Below the pieces are notes generated by a model. The model was not told where the DNA came from and did no database searches. It saw only the letters and a list, made by a program, of their open reading frames with translations. A program made the translations under genes and the position numbers. Source: Rhodococcus sp. KBS0724 (GTDB lineage Bacteria; Actinomycetota; Actinomycetes; Mycobacteriales; Mycobacteriaceae). Taken from it: 64,000 nucleotides of DNA. How positions within the stretch are numbered: the stretch's first letter is position 1; each line of letters starts with the position of its first letter. This document shows positions 1-9,054 of the stretch, in pieces. The stretch spans positions 2,576,001 through 2,640,000 of the forward strand of contig NZ_VCBX02000001.1 in NCBI RefSeq assembly GCF_005938745.2. The letters run 5' to 3'.

Positions 1-462
1 GGCCAAGGCCTTCGGCAGTTCCGGCTTCCACAGTGATCGCAGTGTCCCCATGCCGGGCAGCTTGGACCCGCCGGAGAGGCGGTAGGCGGGAATCAGATCA
101 CCGGCGCGGACCGCGCCGAAGAGGGCGGAACCGATCGCGATCCGGTCGAGTGCCTTGGCCTTCTGAGCGCGCGTGAACGACTTCGCGTCAAGGGCGTCGA
201 ACAGCACGCCGGTGTAGCGCTGAAGTGCGGGGCGGGTTGCCGAGACCCACAGTTTGGCGTTGCGTTCCACCTCGTCCGCCTGGGTCGGTCCGAGCCCCAG
301 AGCCTGGCACGAGGCGTCGACGTCGGCGGCCAGATCGACAAGCGTCTGCACCAGCAATTCGCGCGTTTCGGTCAACTGGGGCATCGACAGTTCAGCCAGA
401 TCGAGGGGCGCATCCTTGCCGCCGTCGGACTTGGTTTCTGAGGGAGGCAGCAATACAAGCAC
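1..462 (-). CDS. yaaA: YaaA family peroxide-stress protein (3' end cut by window)
   Basis: Reading the minus strand from a GTG at 462 gives 154 open codons to the window edge. The protein begins [11 protein letters not shown] and continues with segments such as [19 protein letters not shown] and [11 protein letters not shown], which match the YaaA/DUF328 family (about 250 residues, DNA-binding, lowers free iron damage under H2O2 in E. coli). The C-terminal third is missing only because the window starts here. It is divergent from proS with 55 bp between the start codons. The short ORF in another frame over 93-341 is a shadow. Family call is from remembered motifs; the start is chosen because the family starts with this LLPPSETK segment. 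Confidence 0.8.
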   Translation of the reverse strand, partial: MLVLLPPSETKSDGGKDAPLDLAELSMPQLTETRELLVQTLVDLAADVDASCQALGLGPTQADEVERNAKLWVSATRPALQRYTGVLFDALDAKSFTRAQKAKALDRIAIGSALFGAVRAGDLIPAYRLSGGSKLPGMGTLRSLWKPELPKALA

Positions 463-503
463 CCCGATACCGTACCGACGCCCGTCCGAGGTACAGCGCC
501 GAC

Positions 504-509
504 TATCCT
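504..509 (+). promoter_or_regulatory. Putative -10 element of proS, leaderless arrangement
   Basis: TATCCT lies 8 nt before the GTG start of proS and no Shine-Dalgarno-like run precedes that GTG. In actinobacteria a -10 box (TAnnnT) this close to the start usually means transcription begins on the start codon. No clear -35 is visible, as is common in this group. Confidence 0.45.
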
Positions 510-517
510 TATACCTC

Positions 518-2263
518 GTGATTACCCGTCTGTCCCACCTGTTCCTGCGTACCCTGCGTGACGATCCCTCGGACGCCGAAGTTGCCAGCCACAAACTGCT
601 GGTTCGCGCCGGCTACGTGCGTCGTATCGCTCCAGGCGTCTACTCGTGGTTGCCGCTGGGATTGCGGGTGCTGCGCGAGGTAGAGCGCGTTGTCCGTGAA
701 GAGATGAATGCGATGGGTGGCCAGGAAATCCTGCTGCCCGCGTTGCTGCCGCGCGAGCCGTACGAGGCGTCGAACCGCTGGACCGAATACGGCGCCGGAC
801 TCTTCCGTCTCAAGGACCGCAAGGGCAACGACTACATGCTCGGCCCGACCCACGAGGAGCTTTTTGCTCTGACGGTCAAGGGTGAGTACAACTCCTACAA
901 GGACTTCCCGGTCACCCTGTACCAGGTGCAGACCAAGTACCGCGACGAAGAGCGTCCGCGTGCCGGCATTCTGCGTGGCCGCGAGTTCGTCATGAAGGAC
1001 TCGTACTCCTTCGACCTCACCGACGAGGGACTGACGGCGTCGTACCAGGCGCACCGCGACGCGTACGAGAAGATCTTCACGCGTCTGGGCGTCAAGTACG
1101 TCATCGTCTCGGCGACCTCTGGTGCCATGGGCGGCAGTGCGTCCGAGGAGTTCCTTGCCGAGAGCGAGATCGGCGAAGACACCTACGTGCGCTGCCTCGA
1201 ATCCGGTTACGCCGCAAATGTCGAGGCCGTCAAGACTGTTGTGCCCGAGGCCATTCCGTTCGACGGCCTGCCCGAGGCCAAGGTCTACGACACCGCGAAC
1301 ACGCCCACCATCGACACCTTGGTGGACTGGGCGAACGGTGCCGACCTCGGTCGCACGATCAGCGCTGCCGACACCCTCAAGAACATCATGGTCAAGACCC
1401 GTCTGCCCGGTGGTGAATGGGAACTCCTCGGCATCGGCATCCCCGGCGACCGTGAGGTCGACGAGAAGCGACTCGAAGCTTCACTCGAGCCTGCCGAGTT
1501 CGTCATGATCACGGAGACCGACTTCAAGAACAACCCGTTCCTGGCCAAGGGCTACATCGGCCCGAAGGCGCTGCAGGCCAACGGTGTTCGCTACCTCGTC
1601 GATCCGCGCGTCGTCGACGGCACCAGCTGGATCACGGGTGCCGACGAAGACGGCAAGCACGTTGTCGGCCTCGTTGCCGGTCGCGATTTCACGCCAAACG
1701 GAACCATCGAAGCTGCCGAGGTTCGCGACGGCGACGCGTCCCCGGACGGAGCCGGCACGCTGGTCTCCGCCCGCGGTATCGAAATCGGTCACGTCTTCCA
1801 GCTCGGACGCAAGTACACCGACGTGTTCGACGTGAACGTCCTCGCCGAAAACGGCAAGCCGGTTCGCCCGACCATGGGTTCGTACGGCGTCGGCGTCTCG
1901 CGCCTCGTTGCCGTCATCGCCGAGCAGCATCACGACGAGAAGGGCCTGCGCTGGCCCGCCGAGGTCTCACCGGCCGACGTCTACCTCGTCATCGCGAACA
2001 AGGACGAGACCGCTCGCGAAGGCGCCGAAGGACTCGCAGCGCAACTCGACCGCGCCGGACTCGAAGTCATCCTCGACGACCGCAAGGCATCGCCGGGCGT
2101 GAAGTTCAAGGACTCCGAGCTGATCGGTGTTCCGTTGATCGTTGTCGTCGGCCGTGGTTGGGCTGACGGCAAGGTCGAAATCCGCGACCGTTTCACCGGC
2201 GAAAGCCGCGAAATCGACGCCGATTCGGCAATCGAGGAGATCATCGCCGCAGTTCGCGGCTGA
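518..2263 (+). CDS. proS: Prolyl-tRNA synthetase
   Basis: Cytosolic enzyme that charges tRNA(Pro) with proline for translation. The product of 581 residues is the normal length of a bacterial-type (ProS type 1) enzyme with an editing domain inserted between catalytic motifs 2 and 3. Visible signatures: N-terminal [12 protein letters not shown], motif 2 region [19 protein letters not shown], motif 3 region [12 protein letters not shown] near residue 455, and a C-terminal anticodon-binding domain. The open frame extends upstream to 254, but the family begins with [12 protein letters not shown], so the GTG at 518 is chosen. A strong terminator follows. In M. tuberculosis proS is also close to rimP-nusA-infB, which fits the wider order here. 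Confidence 0.95.
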   Translation: MITRLSHLFLRTLRDDPSDAEVASHKLLVRAGYVRRIAPGVYSWLPLGLRVLREVERVVREEMNAMGGQEILLPALLPREPYEASNRWTEYGAGLFRLKDRKGNDYMLGPTHEELFALTVKGEYNSYKDFPVTLYQVQTKYRDEERPRAGILRGREFVMKDSYSFDLTDEGLTASYQAHRDAYEKIFTRLGVKYVIVSATSGAMGGSASEEFLAESEIGEDTYVRCLESGYAANVEAVKTVVPEAIPFDGLPEAKVYDTANTPTIDTLVDWANGADLGRTISAADTLKNIMVKTRLPGGEWELLGIGIPGDREVDEKRLEASLEPAEFVMITETDFKNNPFLAKGYIGPKALQANGVRYLVDPRVVDGTSWITGADEDGKHVVGLVAGRDFTPNGTIEAAEVRDGDASPDGAGTLVSARGIEIGHVFQLGRKYTDVFDVNVLAENGKPVRPTMGSYGVGVSRLVAVIAEQHHDEKGLRWPAEVSPADVYLVIANKDETAREGAEGLAAQLDRAGLEVILDDRKASPGVKFKDSELIGVPLIVVVGRGWADGKVEIRDRFTGESREIDADSAIEEIIAAVRG

Positions 2264-2277
2264 TCCGAAAGATGTGC

Positions 2278-2326
2278 GGGCCGCCGCAGACACCATTCGA
2301 GGTGTCTGCGGCGGCCCTTCTTTTCT
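2278..2326 (+). terminator. Intrinsic terminator after proS
   Basis: A perfect 17-bp stem (2278-2294 with 2301-2317) with a 6-nt loop is followed by TTCTTTTCT. It begins 15 nt after the proS stop. Confidence 0.9.
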
Positions 2327-2341
2327 GCCACAATCGTGGCT

Positions 2342-3013
2342 ATGGAACGCGAACCGGATTGGGCAGAAGTCGACGGTTACCTTGTCTCCACGTTGGTAGG
2401 TGAAGATCCGGTCCTCGACGCGGCACTCGCCGCCAATACCGCGGCCGGTTTGCCGCCTATCGACGTAGCGCCGAACCAAGGCAAACTCCTGCATCTTTAT
2501 GCTCGAATGTGCTTGGCGCGCAACGTTCTCGAAATCGGAACTCTCGGCGGCTACAGCACCATCTGGCTGGCCCGCGCGGTCGGACCGTCCGGCCGCGTCA
2601 TCAGTCTGGAATTCGAGCCGGCACACGCCGAGGTCGCGCGCGCCAACATCGAACGCGCCGGACTTGCCGATCGGGTCGACATCCGCGTCGGCGCTGCCCT
2701 CGATAGCTTGCCGTTGATCGCGAAGGAAGAACTCGGGCCATTCGACCTGGTGTTCATCGACGCGGACAAGGAAAACAACAGCGAATACGTGCGATGGGCG
2801 CTAGCGCTGTCGCACCCGGGCACTGTCATCGTCGTCGATAACGTCGTGCGTGGGGGACACGTCTCGAATCCGGACATCGACGACGAGCGGGTCAAGGCCA
2901 GTCGTGCCGTTCTCGAGATGATCGCGGCTGAACCGCGACTCGACGGCACCGCGATCCAGACCGTCGGATCGAAGGGGTGGGACGGGTTCGCCGTTGCAGT
3001 AGTCAACGAGTGA
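2342..3013 (+). CDS. Class I SAM-dependent O-methyltransferase (family 3)
   Basis: Predicted cytosolic methyltransferase of 223 residues in the catechol/caffeoyl-CoA O-methyltransferase-like family (COG4122). The SAM-binding loop VLEIGTLGGYSTIWLA is around residue 60, an acidic SAM ribose contact follows in ISLEFEP, and the metal-site pattern LVFIDADKENNSEY appears around residue 140. M. tuberculosis has several proteins of this family; the natural substrate is not known. Start: ATG 2342 is used; an in-frame GTG six bases earlier is equally possible. It stands 28 bp after the proS terminator loop tail, so it likely has its own promoter. Confidence 0.85.
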   Translation: MEREPDWAEVDGYLVSTLVGEDPVLDAALAANTAAGLPPIDVAPNQGKLLHLYARMCLARNVLEIGTLGGYSTIWLARAVGPSGRVISLEFEPAHAEVARANIERAGLADRVDIRVGAALDSLPLIAKEELGPFDLVFIDADKENNSEYVRWALALSHPGTVIVVDNVVRGGHVSNPDIDDERVKASRAVLEMIAAEPRLDGTAIQTVGSKGWDGFAVAVVNE

Positions 3014-3029
3014 GCGCAGACTCGAAGCG

Positions 3030-3695
3030 GTGAGGATGCTGGGGGCAGCGAAGACGGTATGGCAGTGGGTGCGGAGCGCGCCCGGCACGTATATCTGGCT
3101 GTTGGCCCTTCTCTTCACCACGTTGTTCCTGCGGCACCTCCCGGACAATGTTCAGGAACACTTTCTCGGTAGGCGTTCGACCAACCTTCATCATCTTTCC
3201 GAAGATCCGATCCGCGTTCTGTTTTCCAGCGCGTTCTGGCTCGAAGGTGGCGGCTGGCTGGGGTATCTCGTTCTGTTCACGACTTTTCATGCCACGGCAG
3301 AGCGGTGGCTCGGGACGTGGCGGTGGTTGTGCGTTGTGGTCATTGCTCACGTCGGAGCCACGTACATCAGTGAAGGTGTTCTCTACGAAGGTATTCGGCA
3401 CGGTTATGTTGCGCAGTCGGCCGTCAACACGCTCGATGTCGGTGTCAGCTACGGGTTGGCCGGAGTTGTCGGCGTTCTGGTCTATCTGATTGCGAAGCCG
3501 TGGCGATACGTCTACATCACGGGGGCACTGGTTTTCTATGCTGTGCCCTTGATCTTTGCCGCCACGTTCACGGCGGTCGGGCATATGTCCGCGTTATTGC
3601 TCGGCGTGGCGTGTTATCCGCTGACGCGTGCTCGGGCGGGGGTGTGGAATCCCGCGGATCTATGGCCGTCGCGCAGAACCGCACCGGCTTCGTGA
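3030..3695 (+). CDS. Rhomboid-like integral membrane protein
   Basis: Polytopic membrane protein of 221 residues with about six hydrophobic segments. It carries a serine in a GVSYGLAG segment (near residue 140) and a histidine in AVGHMSALLLG (near residue 188), placed like the Ser/His dyad of rhomboid intramembrane proteases. The Ser motif is GxSY rather than the common GxSG, so activity is not certain. The start may be GTG 3030 or ATG 3036. It lies 17 bp downstream of the methyltransferase and may share its transcript. The family is inferred from the dyad and topology; no substrate can be proposed. Confidence 0.65.
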   Translation: MRMLGAAKTVWQWVRSAPGTYIWLLALLFTTLFLRHLPDNVQEHFLGRRSTNLHHLSEDPIRVLFSSAFWLEGGGWLGYLVLFTTFHATAERWLGTWRWLCVVVIAHVGATYISEGVLYEGIRHGYVAQSAVNTLDVGVSYGLAGVVGVLVYLIAKPWRYVYITGALVFYAVPLIFAATFTAVGHMSALLLGVACYPLTRARAGVWNPADLWPSRRTAPAS

Positions 3696-3753
3696 ACCCT
3701 TCCCAACCTAAGTTACTCGCTGGTAGGTTTACGGTATCGACGAAAGGTATGAC

Positions 3754-5484
3754 GTGTCTGACACCGACGGATTGCTGTTCAACCCCCACACCGAAGATTT
3801 TGCCCGATTCGATCCCGAGACTCGCAGGCTGCTGCTGGCAACAGTCGAGTGGTTCGAAAACCGCGGCAAGAAGCAGCTCCTGCAGGACGACCTCGACGCT
3901 GTCTGGGTGTCGGACTTCCTCGACTTCGTGAAGAAGGAGAAGTTGTTCTCGACGTTCCAGACTCCGGCCGCTTTTGCCGATGGCGACGAGAACCGTCGCT
4001 GGGACGGTTCCCGCAACGCCGCACTGAGTGAAATCTTCGGCTTTTACGGACTGGCGTACTGGTACGCGTGGCAGGTCACGATTCTCGGACTCGGACCGAT
4101 CTGGATGAGCGAGAACGAGGCCGCAAAAAAGCGTGCCGCGCAGGAACTTGCCGACGGTGGAGTTATGGCATTCGGACTCTCCGAGCGTGACCATGGCGCC
4201 GACGTCTACTCCACCGACATGCTCCTGACCCCCGCCGACGGCGATGTTGCCTTCCGGGCCAGCGGCGAGAAGTACTACATCGGCAACGGCAACGTCGCCG
4301 GGATGGTGTCGGTGTTCGGTCGTCGCACGGACGTTGACGGTCCCGAGGGGTATGTGTTCTTCGTTGCGGACAGCGCGCACCCGAACTACCACCTCGTCGA
4401 CAATGTCCTCCGAGGTCAGATGTACGTCAGCAACTTCCGGTTGGAGGACTACCCGGTCCGAGAGGAAGACATCCTGCACACCGGTGTCGCGGCGTTCGAG
4501 GCAGCGCTCAACACCGTGAACGTCGGAAAGTTCAACCTCTGCACCGGCTCGATCGGAATCAGCGAACACGCGTTCTTCGAGGCAATCACTCACGCGCAGA
4601 ACCGGATTCTGTACGGAAATCCCGTTACGGATTTCGCTCACGTCCGCGCGGCATTTGTCGACGCGTACTCGCGACTGGTTGCGATGAAGCAGTTCAGTGC
4701 GCGGGCCGTCGACTATTTCCGCAGTGCGAGTCTCGATGACCGTCGCTACCTGCTGTTCAACCCCATGACCAAAGCGAAGGTCACCTCCGAAGGTGAGCGT
4801 GTTGTCGGACTCCTGCACGACGTGATCGCGGCCAAGGGTTACGAGAAGTCCACGTACTTCCGGGAGGCCGCGCAGGTGATCGGCACACTGCCCAAGCTCG
4901 AAGGCACCGTTCACGTCAATGTGGGCTTGATCCTCAAGTTCCTGCCCAACTATCTCTTCAATCCGGCAGAGTTCCCCGTCATCGCCACGCGAGACGACGC
5001 CGCTGACGACGAGTTCTTCTGGAATCAGGGACCGACTCGCGGGGCGGCAAAGATCAGATTCCACGAGTGGAAGCCGGTGTACGAGAAGCACTCCGGAATC
5101 CCGAATGTCGCCCGCTTCTACGAGCAGGCTATCGCGTTGACCGAACTGCTGACCTCCGCGGCGCCGGATGCAGCGCAGCAAAAGGATCTCGACTTCATGC
5201 TCAACGTCGGGCATCTGTTCTCGCTCGTCGTGTACGGGCATCTGATCCTCGAGCAAGCCGAGATCACCGGACTCGACGCCGATGTCGTGGATCAGATCTT
5301 CGACTTCCAGATTCGCGACTTCTCCGGCTATGCGATTGCGCTGCATGGGAAACCGTCGTCGACGCCCGAGCAGCAGGCCTGGGCGTTGGCAGCTGTGCGC
5401 AAACCTGTCGTCGACGGTGAGCGCTTCGATCGCGTGTGGCAGCAGGTCAAGGCCTACGACGGCGCATACGAGATGCGCGCATGA
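3754..5484 (+). CDS. Acyl-CoA dehydrogenase
   Basis: FAD-dependent alpha,beta-dehydrogenase of acyl-CoA thioesters, 576 residues, matching the longer FadE-type proteins of mycolata. Features seen: MAFGLSERDHGADV (FAD/substrate segment around residue 133), NVGKFNLCTGSIGISEHAFFEA followed by RILYGNPVTDFAHVR (mid-region), and a long helical C-terminal domain. GTG 3754 is chosen because GAAAGG sits about 8 nt upstream and because an earlier ATG is in another frame. Its stop overlaps the ATG of the next gene (ATGA), so the two are translationally coupled. Chain-length preference cannot be read from sequence. Confidence 0.88.
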   Translation: MSDTDGLLFNPHTEDFARFDPETRRLLLATVEWFENRGKKQLLQDDLDAVWVSDFLDFVKKEKLFSTFQTPAAFADGDENRRWDGSRNAALSEIFGFYGLAYWYAWQVTILGLGPIWMSENEAAKKRAAQELADGGVMAFGLSERDHGADVYSTDMLLTPADGDVAFRASGEKYYIGNGNVAGMVSVFGRRTDVDGPEGYVFFVADSAHPNYHLVDNVLRGQMYVSNFRLEDYPVREEDILHTGVAAFEAALNTVNVGKFNLCTGSIGISEHAFFEAITHAQNRILYGNPVTDFAHVRAAFVDAYSRLVAMKQFSARAVDYFRSASLDDRRYLLFNPMTKAKVTSEGERVVGLLHDVIAAKGYEKSTYFREAAQVIGTLPKLEGTVHVNVGLILKFLPNYLFNPAEFPVIATRDDAADDEFFWNQGPTRGAAKIRFHEWKPVYEKHSGIPNVARFYEQAIALTELLTSAAPDAAQQKDLDFMLNVGHLFSLVVYGHLILEQAEITGLDADVVDQIFDFQIRDFSGYAIALHGKPSSTPEQQAWALAAVRKPVVDGERFDRVWQQVKAYDGAYEMRA

Positions 5485-6260
5485 GCGCGCCGGCAACCCG
5501 CGATCAGTTGATGGCGGTGGTCGAGGGATCTCCCAAAGCTGTGGGTGCACATGATCGTTCGGCGTGGGTGTCGCTGTTCAGCTCCGAAAGTCAGGTCAAC
5601 GATCCTGTTGGTTCGCGCCCGCACAACGGGCGGGCATCGATCGAGCGCTTCTACGACACGTTCATTGCTCCTAACACCATCACGTTCCATGTCGAGCGCG
5701 ACATCGTGTGCGGCCGAACAGTGTGGCGCGATCTCAGTCTCGCTACCGAAATGTCGACCGGCGTAGTACTGAACGTGCCGATGCATCTGCGCTACGACCT
5801 GGTCGGCGAGCCGGATTCGTTACAGATCGGAACCCTGTACGCCCATTGGGAATTGGCGACCATGTTGAGCCAGCTTTCCACTGCGGGCGCGGCCGGTGTC
5901 AAGGCGGCGGTCAAGCTGACGCCGCAGTTGCTCTCCAACCAGGGGATCGGGGGAGCGCTCGGATTCTCACGCGGCATCTTCGGCGTCGGGTCCAAGGGAA
6001 AGCGGGCAGCAACACGATTCCTCGATGCCGCGAAAGTCGGTCGGATTCCGCCGGTTCCGGTCGAACTTCCGGCCGGGACGCACCTGTCCACCGCTGACGC
6101 CAACGACCTTCTGGTCGGGGTGAGCCGGGGCAAGGTCCTCGCTGCCGGCCGTACCGTCACGGCAAGCGTCGTCGTGTGCGGTGAACCGGCAATCGCACTC
6201 TTCGGATTCGAGCCCTCGGGGCATCGGATCAACCGCGTGCGGTTCTTTACCGAGAGCTGA
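5481..6260 (+). CDS. NTF2/SnoaL-like fold protein coupled to acyl-CoA dehydrogenase
   Basis: Protein of 259 residues. The N-terminal 130 residues look like an NTF2/ketosteroid-isomerase-like cone fold (AHDRSAWVSLFSSESQVNDPVGSRP, then RASIERFYDTFIAPNTITFHVERDI). The rest, with an Ala/Gly-rich hydrophobic stretch around 145-185, is not recognised. It starts on an ATG that overlaps the dehydrogenase stop, so both are probably made together and act in one lipid or sterol degradation step. Enzymatic activity is inferred only. A bidirectional hairpin follows immediately. Confidence 0.6.
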   Translation: MSAPATRDQLMAVVEGSPKAVGAHDRSAWVSLFSSESQVNDPVGSRPHNGRASIERFYDTFIAPNTITFHVERDIVCGRTVWRDLSLATEMSTGVVLNVPMHLRYDLVGEPDSLQIGTLYAHWELATMLSQLSTAGAAGVKAAVKLTPQLLSNQGIGGALGFSRGIFGVGSKGKRAATRFLDAAKVGRIPPVPVELPAGTHLSTADANDLLVGVSRGKVLAAGRTVTASVVVCGEPAIALFGFEPSGHRINRVRFFTES

Positions 6261-6267
6261 CGCGATT

Positions 6268-6298
6268 GGCTCGGCGCACTGTCTCTGTGCGCCGAGCC
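6268..6298. terminator. Bidirectional terminator hairpin
   Basis: A perfect 12-bp stem (6268-6279 with 6287-6298) and 7-nt loop lie between the convergent genes ending at 6260 (+) and 6310 (-). There is no U-run, which is common for actinobacterial terminators. Confidence 0.75.
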
Positions 6299-6309
6299 CG
6301 GAGCGTTTC

Positions 6310-6990
6310 TTACGAGGTTTTGCTCCAGGTTCCGCAACCCTGACTCTTGAACGCGGCATCTGAACCGGAGATCGTCACGACGGACGCACCCGTGGGCAGA
6401 TCATTGGCAATGATGTCGTCAAATTCCCCGGACGTACCGGAGAGACGTTCCCAATAGCAGTTCCCGCCACCGGTCGTCCGATAAGTTCCGGGATCGACAT
6501 CAACGCCGACACGGTGAAGTCCGTTGCCAAACGTCGATCGCGCTGCGGCGACTTCCCGCGGCGTCAGAGCAGCCTCACGCTTGTCGAGATCGGCTGAACG
6601 TTGATCGAGCTGTGCTGTCACAGTGGCAGCGTCCTTGGCGTTTGCCGCCTGTGCGTCCTTGGCCGCTTGCGTTTCCTTGGCAGCCGCGTCGGTGGCTTTC
6701 TCTGCCTCCGCGGTCTTGCGATCGGCGTCGGCCTGCGCGGTTGCCAATGCCGTGCGTTCTTCCGACATAGCTGCATCGATCGTGGCCTGGTTTTCCTCGG
6801 CGCTCGGTGTTCCCGCGATACCGCTGAGAACGCCGATCCCGCCGCCGACGACAAATGCGGCGATGATCGCCGCGATCCAGGGCCATCGTTTTGCGTTCGG
6901 GCTCGGGGAACCGGCGGATTGTTGTTCGATAAGTTGCGTATCGGCGGCGTCCTGGGACGGTTGTAGTGGTGGATACGGGCTTTCGGTCAC
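6310..6990 (-). CDS. Membrane-anchored coiled-coil protein with C-terminal GTYR/NCYW domain
   Basis: Protein of 226 residues. A Pro-rich cytosolic head (about 35 residues) is followed by one membrane segment (WPWIAAIIAAFVVGGGIGVL, about 37-57), an Ala/Lys/Glu-rich coiled-coil stalk (70-140), then a compact extracytoplasmic domain with GLHRVGVDVDPGTYRTTGGGNCYWERL and two cysteines (NCYW and SQGCGTW). I recognise this C-terminal domain as recurrent in actinobacterial secreted and anchored proteins, but no function is established that I can name. The stalk suggests that the domain is held away from the membrane, perhaps as a cell-wall sensor. It appears monocistronic. Confidence 0.7.
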   Translation of the reverse strand: MTESPYPPLQPSQDAADTQLIEQQSAGSPSPNAKRWPWIAAIIAAFVVGGGIGVLSGIAGTPSAEENQATIDAAMSEERTALATAQADADRKTAEAEKATDAAAKETQAAKDAQAANAKDAATVTAQLDQRSADLDKREAALTPREVAAARSTFGNGLHRVGVDVDPGTYRTTGGGNCYWERLSGTSGEFDDIIANDLPTGASVVTISGSDAAFKSQGCGTWSKTS

Positions 6991-7154
6991 GGTCGCAGTG
7001 CCATTCTCGGGAAGGGGTCACTTACTGTCGAATCGGTTTCAACCCGACCGAAAGGTACGTGAGAGATGTCACTGCAATTGATACCAGGCATCTCCGACAT
7101 ATTTGAAGGGGTCTGAGGCGTGGACGTCCCTTCCGACGTCGACGTGCGAGCGCC

Positions 7155-7583
7155 TTAGAGAGTGCCGAGGTCGGCGGACAGCCAGGTGTGCGGATTCATG
7201 TAGATCGCGACCTGCTCGCCCAGTTGGGAGCGAGCAAAGTCGAGATATCCGTCAACCTTGTCCGGGGTCAAGTATCGCCGTGACACTTCGACCAGCATCT
7301 CGTCGGTCCCTGGCACGATTTTCTCGACGGATCCTTCGACGCTCACGTAGCGGATGGTCGGCTCGAGTTGTTGCGCCATGAGCGAGAAGTGCCCAGCAGA
7401 CTCAATGAGCTGGGCCTTTTTCGATCCTTTTCCGGTGAGAACCCAGGGACTGCCACCTGGTGAATAGAGATACCAGATCGGGACCGTCAACGGACCGCGC
7501 TCGGAGCTGTTCGCCACCGACAGTGCCGCTACGTGCGGTTCGGCCAGAAACTGTTCACGCTCATTTTCGGAGAGTGCCATCAT
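7155..7583 (-). CDS. Pyridoxamine 5'-phosphate oxidase-like split-barrel (FMN/F420) protein
   Basis: Protein of 142 residues with the split beta-barrel pattern of the PNPOx-like superfamily: FLAEPHVAALSVANS, then GPLTVPIWYLYSPGGSPWVLTGKGSKKAQLIE. Members bind FMN, F420 or heme and many are small reductases in mycolata. The characteristic N-terminal FL...VAxL strand and the VPIWY segment are visible. Cofactor cannot be assigned from the sequence alone. It is followed 48 bp later by the mocR stop region on the same strand, but the two may be separate units. The 165 bp upstream contain no convincing gene. Confidence 0.7.
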   Translation of the reverse strand: MMALSENEREQFLAEPHVAALSVANSSERGPLTVPIWYLYSPGGSPWVLTGKGSKKAQLIESAGHFSLMAQQLEPTIRYVSVEGSVEKIVPGTDEMLVEVSRRYLTPDKVDGYLDFARSQLGEQVAIYMNPHTWLSADLGTL

Positions 7584-7630
7584 TCGACCCTACAGCGGCA
7601 TTCGCCAGGCTGGCCAGGGCTGCGGTCTCC

Positions 7631-9031
7631 TCATTGTGAGACGAGTTGATCGGCCAGGATCCGGGCGGCTTCCGCGAAACGATCTGGATGCGAGCCGCCG
7701 AAGTTCAAGCGAATGTATGCGGCGGTAGGTTCGGCTGGAAACCACTCGGCCCCAGGAGAAATCGAGAGCCCGTGGGAGAGGCACCGTGTTGCAAAGGCTT
7801 CGGGATCGGAACCGTCCGGCATACGCAGCCACAAGTTGAGGCCACCGGCGGGTATGTGAGTGAGCGTGAGTTCCGGTGCATGCGTGTCTAGTTCGCGAAT
7901 CAGGCGGTCTCTCCGTTCGCGGAGTAGTTCGCGAACGGTTCGCCGATGAGAAATCCACGACGGTTGGGTGAGGACGTCGACCGCTGCCGCCTGCAGGATC
8001 CCGGAGACGTACAGATCGTCGATGGTGCGATCGGTTTCGATTCGTCGTCGCGCCGGACCGCGCGCAACAACGGCCGCGACCCGCAGCGCCGGTGACGTGC
8101 TTTTGGTGAGCGACCGGACATAGACCACGTGACCGTCTGGGTCGTTCGCAGCCAGGGGAGTGACGTCGGCGTCGATTCCGAAATCATGTGCCCAATCGTC
8201 CTCGATCACAAACACACCGTGATCGCGAACAACCTTCATGATCGATTGCCGCTCTGTATCCGACCAATGCGCTCCGGTGGGGTTGGCAAAATGCGGTTGC
8301 GCGTAGAACAGGCGCGCCCCGGAGAGTTCGAACGCGGTGGCAAGATCATCCGGATCCGGCGCGTTGGTCCCGCGGGCGACGGGCACAACGGTCAACCCCG
8401 CTTGCTTGGCTGCGGCGATAGCCCCCCAATACGTGGGTGACTCCATCACGATGGCATCACCGGGACCTGCCAGCGCCCGGAATGTCGACGACAACGCGCT
8501 CTGTCCGCCCGGTGTGATCAGGACGTCGGAATCACGAACTGTGGTAGCGCCACCGGTAGTGAGCTCGTGGGCAAACCACTCGCGGAGTTCTCCGAGCCCC
8601 GCGGCGTGCGGTCGGCGCGCTGCATGGGAGCTCCGCGCAGCCCTCGACAGTGCTCCGCGGATCTGTCGAAGGGGAAGCAGTTCGTCCACCGGGTAGCCGC
8701 TGTGCAGCGAGATCGTGTCTGCCGTGACCGTCAGCATGCTCGATCCGATGGGATTGGCGTCGACGCGGCTCGGTCCGAGACTCGTTGTCTGCCAAGAATA
8801 GTCGGCGATCTGAGGCGTTCGGGCGCGAGCAACGAAATTCCCAGAACCTGGCCGGGTCTCGACCAAGCCTTCGCTGACGAGCTGCCGGATTGCGTGCTGC
8901 ACGGTGACGGGCCCGACGCCGTGAGTTGCTGCCAGCGTCCGGGTGGAAGGGAGTTGCATTCCGGCGGACGACGACGTGATCAGCGTGCGCAGGCCGTCGA
9001 CAACCCGTCGACTACTGCTATCGTGGGACAT
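7631..9031 (-). CDS. MocR-type GntR regulator with aminotransferase domain
   Basis: Regulator of 466 residues. An N-terminal winged-helix DNA-binding domain (LPSTRTLAATHGVGPVTVQ, VSEGLVETRPGSGNFV; residues 1-85) is joined to a class I aminotransferase-like domain. The PLP lysine region is YVRSLTKSTSPALRVA around residue 315, and ITPGGQSALSSTF gives the PLP phosphate cup. Such proteins sense PLP or amino compounds and usually control a divergent gene. Start: ATG 9031 is chosen; longer upstream frames run into the divergent transporter. Its start codon overlaps the start codon of the EamA transporter on the other strand, which is the likely target. Confidence 0.87.
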   Translation of the reverse strand: MSHDSSSRRVVDGLRTLITSSSAGMQLPSTRTLAATHGVGPVTVQHAIRQLVSEGLVETRPGSGNFVARARTPQIADYSWQTTSLGPSRVDANPIGSSMLTVTADTISLHSGYPVDELLPLRQIRGALSRAARSSHAARRPHAAGLGELREWFAHELTTGGATTVRDSDVLITPGGQSALSSTFRALAGPGDAIVMESPTYWGAIAAAKQAGLTVVPVARGTNAPDPDDLATAFELSGARLFYAQPHFANPTGAHWSDTERQSIMKVVRDHGVFVIEDDWAHDFGIDADVTPLAANDPDGHVVYVRSLTKSTSPALRVAAVVARGPARRRIETDRTIDDLYVSGILQAAAVDVLTQPSWISHRRTVRELLRERRDRLIRELDTHAPELTLTHIPAGGLNLWLRMPDGSDPEAFATRCLSHGLSISPGAEWFPAEPTAAYIRLNFGGSHPDRFAEAARILADQLVSQ

Positions 9032-9054
9032 GAATGACAATAGTAGCGCTATCG
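9012..9054. promoter_or_regulatory. Putative MocR operator over the two divergent start codons
   Basis: GCTATCG occurs at 9017-9023 and again at 9048-9054, 31 bp apart (about three helical turns), and CTACT (9012-9016) is mirrored by AGTAG (9042-9046). MocR regulators often bind such direct repeats plus an inverted half-site. Both start codons (ATG 9030-9032 on plus, CAT 9029-9031 on minus) lie between the repeats. Confidence 0.45.

Noticed and set aside
3568..5550. 660-residue open frame antisense to the acyl-CoA dehydrogenase
   Set aside because: Runs through the dehydrogenase with no recognisable domain; bias shadow.
7066..7116. 16-residue peptide ORF with AAAGG upstream
   Set aside because: Too short to judge and no coding-type codon preference; could be a chance frame.
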